Shown: positions 34,027 through 42,467, counted from the stretch's first letter. The stretch is DNA of 64,000 nt from Streptomyces griseorubiginosus (GCF_001514195.1 NZ_KQ948738.1:149207-213206); one strand, 5' to 3'. The notes: generated by a model not told the origin, from the sequence alone. A program made the numbers and translations.

Positions 34027-34443
34027 ATGGACATTGACGCAAGGGGGCCGCGCTTCGGAGCGGCCGTGACGTCCGTCGTTCTGGCGGCCGTTCTGATCAC
34101 GGGCAGCGTCTGGCTGCTGGCCTGGCAGACGCTGGCGTTCGCGCTGGGCGCGGCGGGCGGGGTGGGGCGTTCATCGTACGGCTGGCTGTTCCGCAAGGCC
34201 GTACGGCCGCGGATCGGGCCGCCGACCGAGTTCGAGTCGCCCCAACCGCCGCGGTTCGCGCAGGCGGTGGGCCTCGCCTTCGCGGCCCTCGGACTCGTGG
34301 GGTACGGGATCGGGCCGGAGTGGCTGGGGCTCGCCGCCACCGGGCTGGCCCTCGCGGCGGCCTTCCTCAATGCCGCGTTCGGGTACTGCCTGGGCTGCGA
34401 GATGTACCTGCTCGTGCGGCGGGTGGCGGTACGTGCCGAGTAA
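34027..34443 (+). CDS. DUF4395 family membrane protein
   Basis: 138-residue integral membrane protein with about four transmembrane helices (roughly residues 14-34, 40-50, 78-96, 102-120). The C-terminal part holds FLNAAFGYCLGCEMYLL, a CxxC pair at the membrane edge that is characteristic of this family. ATG 34027 follows directly on a short AT-rich region. It is divergent from the membrane-anchored thioredoxin with a 60-bp gap. In other actinobacteria DUF4395 and thioredoxin-like proteins are paired, which suggests a thiol-relay or sulfur-transport role, but the function is not established. Confidence 0.85.
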   Translation: MDIDARGPRFGAAVTSVVLAAVLITGSVWLLAWQTLAFALGAAGGVGRSSYGWLFRKAVRPRIGPPTEFESPQPPRFAQAVGLAFAALGLVGYGIGPEWLGLAATGLALAAAFLNAAFGYCLGCEMYLLVRRVAVRAE

Positions 34444-34627
34444 AGGCGGCTTAAAAGCCCGAGGTGGATCACCGGAGGGACGTGACGAGAATCTCGCCCG
34501 CGTCGGGCACCAGGACTGGCTCCCCGCCCGTTCTTCGGGCACGATCTGCGAGATGCCGTAAACCTACGGCTGCGTAACTTAATGCCGGCTCCCCCTCCCG
34601 GCAGAGCAGGAAGGGCTCACCCCGCCC

Positions 34628-35356
34628 ATGGCAGAGCTTGTCTACCGTCCCGTCGTCGGATTCGCCCAGGCGCTGTTCAAGGCATGGGACCTCAAGATCG
34701 ACTGCAAGGGTTCGGAGAACATCCCGCGCTCGGGCGGCGCCGTGCTGGTGAGCAACCACATCAGCTACCTGGACTTCGTCTTCAACGGCCTGGCCGCGCT
34801 CCCGCAGAAGCGTCTCGTGCGTTTCATGGCGAAGGAGTCGGTGTTCCGCCACAAGGTCTCGGGGCCGCTGATGCGCGGGATGAAGCACATCCCGGTCGAC
34901 CGCCAGCAGGGCGAGACGGCGTACGCCCACGCCCTGGAGTCGCTGCGGTCGGGTGAGATCGTCGGGGTCTTCCCGGAGGCGACGATCTCGCAGTCCTTCA
35001 CCCTGAAGAGCTTCAAGTCGGGTGCGGCGCGGATGGCGCAGGAGGCGGGCGTCCCCCTGATCCCGATGGCCGTCTGGGGCACCCAGCGGCTGTGGACCAA
35101 GGGGCACCCGCGCAACTTCAAGCGCAGCCACATCCCGATCACGATTCGGGTCGGCGAGGCGATCGAGGCGTCCCGGGACAAGTACGCCGGGGCCCTCACC
35201 CGTCAGGTCCGCGAACGTGTCAACGAGTTGCTGGAAGCGGCTCAGCGTGCGTATCCGGTGCGGCCGAAGGGGCCGGACGACACCTGGTGGATGCCGGCAC
35301 ATCTCGGCGGAACGGCACCCACGCCGGAAGCGGTGCGCGAGGCCGAGGCCCGCTAG
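34628..35356 (+). CDS. Lysophospholipid acyltransferase (PlsC-type)
   Basis: 242-residue 1-acyl-glycerol-3-phosphate acyltransferase-like protein. The catalytic motif is NHISYLDFV (HxxxxD, about residues 42-50). The substrate-binding block is GEIVGVFPEATIS (about 112-124), and a third block is GVPLIPMAVWG. A C-terminal basic tail (residues 175-242) lacks further motifs. It is a peripheral or single-helix membrane enzyme that would acylate lysophosphatidate or related lipids. Start ATG 34628 with purine-rich upstream sequence. Its stop overlaps the end of the convergent B3/4 gene by four bases. Confidence 0.93.
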   Translation: MAELVYRPVVGFAQALFKAWDLKIDCKGSENIPRSGGAVLVSNHISYLDFVFNGLAALPQKRLVRFMAKESVFRHKVSGPLMRGMKHIPVDRQQGETAYAHALESLRSGEIVGVFPEATISQSFTLKSFKSGAARMAQEAGVPLIPMAVWGTQRLWTKGHPRNFKRSHIPITIRVGEAIEASRDKYAGALTRQVRERVNELLEAAQRAYPVRPKGPDDTWWMPAHLGGTAPTPEAVREAEAR

Positions 35357-36048
35357 CCGGCTGTCCCCGCCGTCTCGATCCGGGCTCCCGGGCTGAACTT
35401 CTCCAGCAGTTCGGCCAGTTCGGCGGCGGCCCGCTCCACGTCGGCCACCGGCATCGGCGCCAGGCTCTCCAGCAGGAAGATCCCCGAGACCGTCTCCTCC
35501 GTGAGCCGGGTGCGGGGGCCCTGGCGCCAGTTCCAGCGCCGGCAGGTCACACCGGCGTCGTCGCGCCACACCACCTCCCCCTCCTCGGGATGCTCGACGA
35601 CCTCCTCCCCCGCGGCCACCGTCACGAACTCCTCGTCGCCGGTGGCCCGTACGAGGCGCATGCCGCCCTGGATCCGGTCGAGGTCCTCGCCGCCGACGGG
35701 GACGAGGTGGGCGACGCTGATCGCGTTGTAGAGGTCGACCAGAAGGTTGACGCGCGGCAGGCCGGCGCCCGACAACGCCCTCTTGGCCAGCGCCTCGGCG
35801 GAGTTGCGGGTGCGGGACGGCTTCGCGCCGAACGCCGTGTACACCTCCCGCCAGGCCGCGATGTGCGGGTGCTCGTGCGGGGCGCGCCCGTCCAGTCGTA
35901 CGGCGAGCCGGCGGACCGCGTCGTCGAGGAGCGCCGAACTGGCCGCGGTGCTGGGCCCGTTCACGAGTCCGTGCGCCTCGACGACGAGGTGCGTGAAGCC
36001 GGGCGCGAGGGCACGTACCTCGTCGGACACGGTCAGGGAGAGGGTCAT
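35353..36048 (-). CDS. B3/4 domain protein (PheRS beta B3/B4-like)
   Basis: 231-residue protein with the B3/4 tRNA-editing-like domain found alone or in phenylalanyl-tRNA synthetase beta subunits. Typical residues are WREVYTAFGAKPSRTRNSAEAL (about 67-88), LPRVNLLVDLYNAISVAHLVPVGGEDLD (about 97-124), and a C-terminal GIFLLESLAPMP segment. Stand-alone members are thought to edit or bind aminoacylated tRNA or small amino acids, but function is not proved. ATG 36048 overlaps the stop of the upstream transglutaminase-fold gene by four bases, so translation is coupled and the pair forms an operon. Confidence 0.88.
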   Translation of the reverse strand: MTLSLTVSDEVRALAPGFTHLVVEAHGLVNGPSTAASSALLDDAVRRLAVRLDGRAPHEHPHIAAWREVYTAFGAKPSRTRNSAEALAKRALSGAGLPRVNLLVDLYNAISVAHLVPVGGEDLDRIQGGMRLVRATGDEEFVTVAAGEEVVEHPEEGEVVWRDDAGVTCRRWNWRQGPRTRLTEETVSGIFLLESLAPMPVADVERAAAELAELLEKFSPGARIETAGTAG

Positions 36049-36629
36049 GGAGTGCCTCGGAGAGCGACGGGGAGCGTTTGCCAGAGACGCGGGCGGTCCG
36101 GGGCCGCTTTCAGGACCTCCAGGACCGTCGGGTGCGGTTCAGCGTACAGGACCGGATAGTCCATCTCGCTGGACCCCGGTGCGGGCGTGAAGGCCAGCAG
36201 CTCGCCATTGAGGGAGAACTGGGCGTTCACGCCGGGCTTGTTCCCCCGGGGGTCCTGGCGGTGCCAGGCGCCGTTGAAGCGCACGGCGACCAGACCGTGC
36301 ACCACGTCCAGCTTCTGGTAGCAGAGCGCCGTCGGGATGTCCTCGGCGCGCAGCAGTGCGGCCAGCGCGTGCGCCTTGGCGTAGCAGATGCCGGTGCCCT
36401 GCTCCAGCACGTCCGACGCCCGCCAGGTGACGCGGGGATCGCCGGAGTCCTGGGAGTGCGGGATGGCGTCCCGGACGTACTCGAAGGCCAGTCGCGCATA
36501 GGAATACGAGTCCTCGGACTCCTTGGCGAGCCGCGCGGCGACCTCCCGGACCACCGGATGGTCATGGTCGATGACGTCGTCGGCCGCCAAGTAGGCGGAC
36601 AGGTCAGGGGTGTTCTGGATCAGCTCCAT
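36045..36629 (-). CDS. Transglutaminase-like protein
   Basis: 194-residue cytoplasmic protein of the transglutaminase-like superfamily. The Cys nucleophile is in GTGICYAKAHALAALLRA (about residue 84), the His in KLDVVHGLVAVRFNG (about 112), and an Asp in WHRQDPRG (about 126) completes a protease-like triad. The fold is usually a peptidase or amidase rather than a cross-linker in bacteria. The promoter lies at 36638-36667 and would start transcription at the ATG itself. It overlaps the B3/4 gene by four bases, suggesting a joint role, perhaps in amino acid or tRNA chemistry; this is inference. Confidence 0.87.
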   Translation of the reverse strand: MELIQNTPDLSAYLAADDVIDHDHPVVREVAARLAKESEDSYSYARLAFEYVRDAIPHSQDSGDPRVTWRASDVLEQGTGICYAKAHALAALLRAEDIPTALCYQKLDVVHGLVAVRFNGAWHRQDPRGNKPGVNAQFSLNGELLAFTPAPGSSEMDYPVLYAEPHPTVLEVLKAAPDRPRLWQTLPVALRGTP

Positions 36630-36637
36630 GCCGGCAG

Positions 36638-36667
36638 AGCATAGGAAAACGATCACCGTCGAGTCAA
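36638..36667 (-). promoter_or_regulatory. Sigma-70-type promoter for a leaderless transglutaminase mRNA
   Basis: On the minus strand, TTGACT (36667-36662) and TATGCT (36643-36638) are separated by 18 bp. The -10 ends 8 nt before the ATG at 36629, so the transcript would begin at or next to the start codon. The surrounding AT-rich block is exceptional for this genome. Confidence 0.78.
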
Positions 36668-36690
36668 TCGATTTACGGTACTTAGTATAT

Positions 36691-37206
36691 TTATGCAGGC
36701 GCCGCATAGCAGTGCACGGTCACTGCCTGGGAGGCACTCCAGCGCTGCTCGACCGTGGCCAGCCGCGTCCAGCCCAGCCGTTCGTACAGGGCCGCCGCGG
36801 CGGCGTCGGACGCGACGACGTCGAGCACCGGGTGCAGTCCGCGGTGCCGCGCCTCCTCCGTCACCCGGGCCATCAGCAGCGCGCCGATCCCGTGCCCTCG
36901 GGCGCACGGTGCGACGAACAACCGCCCCACGACCGCGGCCAGTTCCCGGCTCGTGCCGTGCCGCTCGCTCCACAGCCCGGGGGCCATGTCGCCCTCGGCG
37001 CTGCGGGAGAGACCGACATGGCCGACCACCCGGCCGTCGAGTTCGGCGACCCAGGCCCCGAGCCCGGCCGGCTGCGACAGCCAGTCGCCGGGCCGGGCAG
37101 GCCAGTTCACCGGGTAGCCGTCGCCGCGGTGGACCTCCTCCAGCACCCGTACGCAGGCCTCGACGTCGTCATCGGTCCTCGGCCGGACCCGGCGCTCCGT
37201 GTTCAC
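36691..37206 (-). CDS. GNAT family N-acetyltransferase
   Basis: 171-residue acetyltransferase. The acetyl-CoA loop is RLFVAPCARGHGIGALLMARVTEEARHRG (about residues 95-123; Q/RxxGxG/A), followed by ASDAAAAALYERLGW. The start is uncertain: GTG 37206 is listed, while a TTG at 37218 would add four residues. The stop is TAA, in an AT-rich block shared with the upstream promoter of the transglutaminase gene. The substrate is unknown. It stands alone between the transglutaminase and threonine aldolase genes. Confidence 0.87.
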   Translation of the reverse strand: MNTERRVRPRTDDDVEACVRVLEEVHRGDGYPVNWPARPGDWLSQPAGLGAWVAELDGRVVGHVGLSRSAEGDMAPGLWSERHGTSRELAAVVGRLFVAPCARGHGIGALLMARVTEEARHRGLHPVLDVVASDAAAAALYERLGWTRLATVEQRWSASQAVTVHCYAAPA

Positions 37207-37244
37207 GCCGTCATGCAAGCACAGGAGCGCCCCGGCTCACGGCC

Positions 37245-38318
37245 CTACCGGGCCATCTCCTCCTTGAGCGCCGCCAGGAAGGCGTCCACGTCGTCCTCCG
37301 TCGTGTCGAAGGCGCACATCCAGCGGACGTCGCCCGCGGCCTCGTCCCAGAAGTAGAAGCGGAAGCGCTTCTGGAGGCGCTCGCTCACGTCGTGCGGGAG
37401 CCGGGCGAAGACGCCGTTGGCCTGCACCGGGTAGAGGATCTCCACGCCGTGGACCGCGCGCACGCCCTCGGCGAGGCGCTGGGCCATCTCGTTGGCATGA
37501 CGGGCGTTGCGCAGCCACAGGTCCCTGGCGAGCAGGGCCTCCAACTGCACCGACACGAACCGCATCTTGGACGCGAGCTGCATCGACAGCTTGCGCAGGT
37601 GCTTCATGTGGGAGACGGCGTCCTGGTTGATCACCACGACCGCCTCGCCGAACAGCGCACCGTTCTTGGTGCCGCCCAGCGAGAGGATGTCCACGCCGAC
37701 CGCGTTGGTGAACGTCCGCATCGGCACGTCCAGGGAGGCGGCCGCGTTGGCTATGCGGGAGCCGTCCAGGTGGACCTTCATGCCGTGCGCGTGCGCGTGG
37801 TCGCAGATCGCTCGGATCTCGTCCGGGGTGTAGAGGGTGCCGAGCTCCGTGGACTGGGTGATCGAGACGACCTGCGGCATCGCACGGTGCTCGTCCTCCC
37901 AGCCGTACGCCTGCCGGTCGATCAGCTCGGGGGTGAGCTTGCCGTCCGGCGTCGGCACGGTGAGCAGCTTCAGGCCGCCCATCCGCTCGGGGGCGCCGCC
38001 CTCGTCGACGTTGATGTGCGCGCTCTCGGCGCAGATCACCGCGCCCCAGCGGTCGGTGACCGCCTGGAGCGCGACGACGTTGGCGCCGGTGCCGTTGAAG
38101 ACCGGGAAGGCCTCCGCCGTGGCACCGAAGTGACTGCGGACGATGCTCTGGAGGTGCTCGGTGTAGTCGTCCTCGCCGTACGCGACCTGGTGCCCGCCGT
38201 TGGCGAGGGCCAGGGCGGCGAGCACCTCCGGGTGGGCCCCGGCGTAGTTGTCGCTGGCGAATCCGCGGACCTGCGGGTCGTGACGGCGGCGCGCCTGGGT
38301 GAAGGCGGTCGGGTTCAC
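37245..38318 (-). CDS. Threonine aldolase family PLP enzyme (beta-eliminating lyase)
   Basis: 357-residue fold-type I PLP enzyme of the low-specificity L-threonine aldolase family. Landmarks are GFASDNYAGAHPEVLAAL at the start, FPVFNGTGANVVAL (phosphate contact), ESAHINVDEGG, MKVHLDGSRIANA (Asp pairing to the pyridine nitrogen), and the Schiff-base Lys in LSLGGTKNGALFGEAVV (about residue 206). It would cleave threonine or allo-threonine to glycine and acetaldehyde. GTG 38318 overlaps the SDR stop by four bases (GTGA). It is the last gene of the DUF6421-SDR-aldolase operon. Confidence 0.93.
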   Translation of the reverse strand: MNPTAFTQARRRHDPQVRGFASDNYAGAHPEVLAALALANGGHQVAYGEDDYTEHLQSIVRSHFGATAEAFPVFNGTGANVVALQAVTDRWGAVICAESAHINVDEGGAPERMGGLKLLTVPTPDGKLTPELIDRQAYGWEDEHRAMPQVVSITQSTELGTLYTPDEIRAICDHAHAHGMKVHLDGSRIANAAASLDVPMRTFTNAVGVDILSLGGTKNGALFGEAVVVINQDAVSHMKHLRKLSMQLASKMRFVSVQLEALLARDLWLRNARHANEMAQRLAEGVRAVHGVEILYPVQANGVFARLPHDVSERLQKRFRFYFWDEAAGDVRWMCAFDTTEDDVDAFLAALKEEMAR

Positions 38319-39064
38319 GGCTTCTCGGTCAGCCACAGACGTTTTCCGTTCACTTCGGCGGCGGGCTTCTCCCAGACACCGGCGATGGCCTCGGCCAGTT
38401 CCTCGACGTCGGTGAAGCCCGCGAACTTCGCGTTGGGCCGCTCGGCACGCATGGCCTCGTGCACCAACGCCTTCACCACCAGGATCGCAGCCGCGGACGT
38501 CGGCCCGTCGGCGCCCCCGGCCTTGCGGAAGGCGTCGGCGAGGGCGAGGGTCCAGGCCTCGGCGGCGGCCTTGGCGGCGGCGTACGAGGCGTTGCCGGCG
38601 GTCGGCTTGGTCGCGCCGGCCGCGCTGATCAGGACGTAACGGCCGCGCTCGCTGCGCTGGAGGCCCTCGTAGAAGGCCAGCGAGGTGTGCTGCACGGTGC
38701 GGATCAGCAGCAGTTCCAGGAAGTCCCAGTCGTCGAGGCTGGACTTGATGAAGGTCTCGCTGCCGCGCCAGCCGCCGACGAGGTGGACCAGGCCGTCGAC
38801 GCGGCCGAAGTCCTTCTCGATGTGCGTGGCCCAGTCGCGGGTGGAGTCGAGGTCGAGCAGGTCGACGGGTTCCCCGGTGACGGTGGCGCCGCCGGACGCG
38901 TAGCGTGCCGCGTCCACGGCCTCCGCGAGCCGCTCGGGGTCGTTGTCGGCACCGACGACGGTCGCGCCCGCCTCGGCCAGGCGCAGCAGTGCCGCCCGGC
39001 CGGCGGGACCGCCCGCTCCGGCCACCGCGATCACCGCACCGCTGAGAGCTCCGTTCCCCACCAT
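38315..39064 (-). CDS. Short-chain dehydrogenase/reductase
   Basis: 249-residue Rossmann protein. The NAD(P)-binding region is AVIAVAGAGGPAGRAALLRLAEAGATVVGADND (an atypical TGxxxGIG, here AGAGGPAG), DGLVHLVGGW replaces NNAG, and the catalytic Tyr and Lys are in ASYAAAKAAAEAWTLALAD. ATG 39064 is preferred because AGGAGG lies eight bases upstream; a GTG at 39103 that overlaps the DUF6421 stop is the alternative. It sits between the DUF6421 and threonine aldolase genes and overlaps the latter by four bases. A role in beta-hydroxy amino acid metabolism would be consistent but is not shown. Confidence 0.9.
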   Translation of the reverse strand: MVGNGALSGAVIAVAGAGGPAGRAALLRLAEAGATVVGADNDPERLAEAVDAARYASGGATVTGEPVDLLDLDSTRDWATHIEKDFGRVDGLVHLVGGWRGSETFIKSSLDDWDFLELLLIRTVQHTSLAFYEGLQRSERGRYVLISAAGATKPTAGNASYAAAKAAAEAWTLALADAFRKAGGADGPTSAAAILVVKALVHEAMRAERPNAKFAGFTDVEELAEAIAGVWEKPAAEVNGKRLWLTEKP

Positions 39065-39099
39065 GCGCTTCGCCTCCTGAGCAGTTGTGGTGCGGTCGC

Positions 39100-40497
39100 T
39101 CACGCGGCGACCCGCTCGGCACTCTCCGCCGTGATGCCCCGGGTGGAGGCGATCACGTTCTTGAGCTTCTTGGAGAGGGCCTCATAGAACATGCTCAGCG
39201 GAAACTCGTCCGGAAGCACGTCATCGACGAGTTTCCGGGGCGGCTGGGACAGGTCGAGGGCGTCCGGGCCCTTGGCCCACCTGGATCCGGGGTGCGGGGC
39301 GAGGTACTGGGAGACCAGGTCGTAGGCGGCGAACCAGTGGACCAGCTTCGGGCGGTCGATGCCGGCCCGGTACAGGTCCTCGATCTCGGCGCACAGCTGG
39401 TTGGTGACCTGCGGGGCGCGCTGCCAGTCGATGAACAGCTTGTTGTCGGTCCAGCGGACGACGTCGTGCTTGTGCAGGTAGGCGAAGAGGAGCTGGCCGC
39501 CGAGCCCGTCGTAGTTGCGTACCCGCTCGCCGGTGACCGGGAAGCGGAACATGCGGTCGAACAGGACCGCGTACTGCACGTCACGGGCCTGCGGGACGCC
39601 GTCCTCCTGGAGCTTCACGGCCTCCTTGAAGGCGGTGAGGTCGCAGCGCAGCTCTTCGAGGCCGTACATCCAGAACGGCTGGCGCTGCTTGATCATGAAC
39701 GGGTCGAAGGGCAGGTCGCCGTGGCTGTGGGTGCGGTCGTGGACCATGTCCCACAGCACGAAGGCCTCCTCGCAGCGCTTCTGGTCGTGGACCATCGCGG
39801 CGATGTCCTCGGGCAGCTCCAGACCGAGGATGCCGACCGCGGCGTCGGTGACGCGGCGGAAGCGGGCGGCCTCGCGGTCGCAGAAGATGCCACCCCAGGA
39901 GAATCGTTCCGGCGCCTCGCGCACGGCGATCGTCTCCGGGAAGAGGACGGCGGAGTTGGTGTCGTACCCGGCGGTGAAGTCCTCGAACTTGATGCCGCAG
40001 AACAGCGGGTTGTCGTAGCGGGTGCGCTCCAGCTCGGCCAGCCAGTCGGGCCAGACCATGCGCAGCACGACCGCCTCGAGGTTGCGGTCGGGGTTGCCGT
40101 TCTGCGTGTACATCGCGAAGACGACCAGGTGCTGGAGACCGTCCGCGCGGTTCGCGGCGGGCTGGAAGGCCAGCAGGGAGTCCAGGAAGTCGGGCACCGC
40201 GAAGCCGCCCTCGGCCCAGCGCCTGAGGTCCTTCACGAGGGCCGCGTGGTAGTCGGCGTCGTGCGGGAGCAGCGGGGACAGTTCTTCCACGGCCTCGACG
40301 ACACGCCGAACGGCGGCCTCGGCGTCGGAGCGCGTGGGGGCGCCCTCGGCCTCGAAGTCGATCGACCCGTCCTTGGACTGCCATGGCCGGATCCGCTCCA
40401 CGGCATCCTTGAGCACAGGCCATGCCGGGTGCTCCACCACCCTGGCCATGGGAGGAACCTGGTCCCCCGTCGTCGCCTGCACAAGAATTTCCGTCAT
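39100..40497 (-). CDS. DUF6421 family protein
   Basis: 465-residue soluble protein that I place in DUF6421 from memory of its Streptomyces homologues. It has no recognisable cofactor motif. It does have many conserved-looking acidic and His residues, including WDMVHDRTHSHGDLPFDPFM (about residues 255-274), which could bind metal, and several aromatic motifs (WPDWLAELERTRYDNPLFCGIKFEDF). ATG 40497 has GGAGGA seven bases upstream. It is the first gene of an operon with an SDR and a threonine aldolase. The His/Asp-rich segment and the operon hint at an enzyme, but the function is unknown. Confidence 0.8.
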   Translation of the reverse strand: MTEILVQATTGDQVPPMARVVEHPAWPVLKDAVERIRPWQSKDGSIDFEAEGAPTRSDAEAAVRRVVEAVEELSPLLPHDADYHAALVKDLRRWAEGGFAVPDFLDSLLAFQPAANRADGLQHLVVFAMYTQNGNPDRNLEAVVLRMVWPDWLAELERTRYDNPLFCGIKFEDFTAGYDTNSAVLFPETIAVREAPERFSWGGIFCDREAARFRRVTDAAVGILGLELPEDIAAMVHDQKRCEEAFVLWDMVHDRTHSHGDLPFDPFMIKQRQPFWMYGLEELRCDLTAFKEAVKLQEDGVPQARDVQYAVLFDRMFRFPVTGERVRNYDGLGGQLLFAYLHKHDVVRWTDNKLFIDWQRAPQVTNQLCAEIEDLYRAGIDRPKLVHWFAAYDLVSQYLAPHPGSRWAKGPDALDLSQPPRKLVDDVLPDEFPLSMFYEALSKKLKNVIASTRGITAESAERVAA

Positions 40498-40533
40498 GTC
40501 CCATCCTCCACGGGAGAACCTCGCGTATGGAGA

Positions 40534-40547
40534 CCGTATACATACGG
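40534..40547. promoter_or_regulatory. Inverted repeat CCGTAT-AC-ATACGG
   Basis: Perfect 6-bp arms with a 2-bp spacer, 37 nt upstream of the DUF6421 start, in a 270-bp region before the divergent glycerophosphodiesterase gene. It is a candidate operator (GntR-like shape). No regulator gene is adjacent. Confidence 0.5.
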
Positions 40548-40767
40548 CCTTCCTTCCAGCAAGAGCGACCACGGGAAGTTATCCTGCGCAACGCAATGGT
40601 CACCGAACTTTTTCCTGTCGAGTGCCATGAACACCGCGATTGCGGGTACGAGTTAACGGCTTCCCCGTTCCGCCGCGATCCCTCGTGTACGCACGGGTCC
40701 ATCACACGGCGTAGCCGTTAGGCTGCGGCCCTGCACCGAGCCGCCGTCGACGGAAGCGAGTTGAACC

Positions 40768-41451
40768 TTGAACTTCCTTACCATCGGTCATCGCGGAGTC
40801 ATGGGTACCGAACCCGAGAACACCCTCCGTTCCTTCGTCGCCGCCCAGCAGGCCGGCCTCGACGTCATCGAACTCGATCTGCACCTGAGCAAGGACGGCG
40901 CCCTCGTCGTCATGCACGACACCCACGTGGACCGCACGACCGACGGAACCGGCCCGATCGCCGAGAAGACCCTCACCGAGCTGCGCGCCCTGGACGCCGG
41001 GCGCGGGGAACAGGTGCCGGTGTTCGAGGAGGTGCTGGACACCGTCCGCTCGCCGCTCCAGGCCGAGATCAAGGACATCGCGGCGGCCCGGGCCCTGGCC
41101 GAGGTCATGCTCCGGCGGGACCTGGTCTCCCGGGTCGAGGTGTCCTCGTTCCACGACGAGGCGATCGCCGAGATCGGGCGGCTGGTGCCCGGCGTACGGA
41201 CCGCGCTGATCGGCAGCCGGTTCGGCCCCGACATCGTGGAGCGCGCCGTGGAGGCCGGCGCCGGGACGGTCTGCCTCAACATCCGCCGGCTGACCCTGGA
41301 GGTCGTGGGGGCGGCCCGCAAGGCGGACCTGAAGATCATCGGCTGGGTGGTGAACACGCAGGACCACCTGCGCCTGGTGCGCGCCCTGGAGCTGGACGGC
41401 GCCACGACCGACTACCCCGAGATCAAGCGCACCGGCCGCTTCACCGCCTGA
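40768..41451 (+). CDS. Glycerophosphodiester phosphodiesterase
   Basis: 227-residue cytoplasmic GDPD-family enzyme. The catalytic and metal residues are visible: GHRG (His, about residues 7-10), TEPENTL (Glu), IELDLHLSKDG (Glu-x-Asp) and MHDTHVDRTTDGTG (catalytic His). The C-terminal NIRRLTLEV...GWVVNTQDHLRLVRALELDGATTDYP closes the TIM barrel. It hydrolyses glycerophosphodiesters to glycerol 3-phosphate. The start is TTG 40768, chosen because the family begins close to the first GHRG and no ATG/GTG lies nearby; this is unusual. It is divergent from the DUF6421 operon. Confidence 0.92.
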   Translation: MNFLTIGHRGVMGTEPENTLRSFVAAQQAGLDVIELDLHLSKDGALVVMHDTHVDRTTDGTGPIAEKTLTELRALDAGRGEQVPVFEEVLDTVRSPLQAEIKDIAAARALAEVMLRRDLVSRVEVSSFHDEAIAEIGRLVPGVRTALIGSRFGPDIVERAVEAGAGTVCLNIRRLTLEVVGAARKADLKIIGWVVNTQDHLRLVRALELDGATTDYPEIKRTGRFTA

Positions 41452-41466
41452 CCCACGGCAGGAACG

Positions 41467-42003
41467 TCACACCAACGGCTTGACCAGCAGCTCGAACCGG
41501 AGGTCCTCGCGCTGCGGGATGCCGAAGCGCTCGTCGCCGTACGGGAAGGGCGTCATCCGTCCCGTACGGCGGTAGCCGCGCCGCTCGTACCAGGCGATGA
41601 GCTCCTCCCGCACGGAGATCACCGTCATGTGCATCTCGGTGACGCCCCAGGTCTCGACGGCCAGCCGCTCCGCCTGAGCGATGACCACCTTGCCGAGGCC
41701 GCCGCCCTGGAGCGTCGGGCTGACCGCGAACATCCCGAAGTAGGCGTAGTCGCCGCGGTGTTCGAGCTGGCAGCAGGCGACCACCCGGCCGTCCCGCTCC
41801 ACGGTCAGCAGCCGGCTGTCGGGCGACTTGATGACCGCGAGCACGCCCTCCGGGTCGGTGCGCTGCCCTTCGAGGATGTCCGCCTCGGTGGTCCACCCGG
41901 CCCGGCTGTCGTCCCCGCGGTAGGCCGACTCGACCAGCGCGACGAGGGTGTCCACATCGGCGTCCGTGGCATCACGGAAGGTGAGTCCGGCGGTGGTCTC
42001 CAT
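41467..42003 (-). CDS. GNAT family N-acetyltransferase
   Basis: 178-residue acetyltransferase. Motif A is FAVSPTLQGGGLGKVVIAQAERLA (about residues 92-115), the core of the acetyl-CoA site, and motif B is ELIAWYERRGYRRTGRM. ATG 42003 is preferred because AAGTGGAG is well spaced upstream; ATG 42012 (MRPMETT) is the alternative. The substrate is unknown. It ends 15 bp past the convergent glycerophosphodiesterase gene and is divergent from the VOC-family gene. Confidence 0.88.
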   Translation of the reverse strand: METTAGLTFRDATDADVDTLVALVESAYRGDDSRAGWTTEADILEGQRTDPEGVLAVIKSPDSRLLTVERDGRVVACCQLEHRGDYAYFGMFAVSPTLQGGGLGKVVIAQAERLAVETWGVTEMHMTVISVREELIAWYERRGYRRTGRMTPFPYGDERFGIPQREDLRFELLVKPLV

Positions 42004-42074
42004 GGGGCGCATCTCCACTTCAGCGGCACGACTCGGGCACGGCCGAGCGTAACGCCCCCGATAGGCTCGCCCGC

Positions 42075-42467
42075 ATGGTGCACGTACTGAGCGGCCGCGT
42101 CCTGCTGCGGCCCACCGATCCGGAGCGTTCCCGCGTCTTCTACGGCGACCAGCTGGGCCTCGCCGTGTACCGCGAGTTCGGGACGGGCCCGGAGCGGGGC
42201 ACCGTCTACTTCCTCGGCGGCGGCTTCCTGGAGCTGTCGGGACGCTCCGAGGCACCGCCCGCCGCGGACGTCCGGCTCTGGCTCCAGGTCCCGGACGTGA
42301 CCGCGGCGCACCAGGAGCTGCTCGCGAAGGGCGTCGAGATCGTCCGGCCGCCGGTGAAGGAGACGTGGGGGCTGGTCGAGATGTGGGTGGCGGACCCGGA
42401 CGGGACACCGATCGTGCTGGTGGAGGTGCCGGCGGACCATCCGATCCGGTACCGGCCCGGAATCTGA
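42075..42467 (+). CDS. VOC family (glyoxalase-like) protein
   Basis: 130-residue vicinal-oxygen-chelate protein. The N-terminal RVLLRPTDPERSRVFYGDQLGL and C-terminal DPDGTPIVLVEVPADHP are the two beta-alpha-beta-beta-beta half-motifs; metal-ligand-like Glu residues are present. Members include glyoxalases, dioxygenases and fosfomycin-type resistance enzymes; the substrate is unknown. A TAGGCT element seven bases before ATG 42075 and no ribosome binding site suggest leaderless transcription. Confidence 0.87.
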   Translation: MVHVLSGRVLLRPTDPERSRVFYGDQLGLAVYREFGTGPERGTVYFLGGGFLELSGRSEAPPAADVRLWLQVPDVTAAHQELLAKGVEIVRPPVKETWGLVEMWVADPDGTPIVLVEVPADHPIRYRPGI

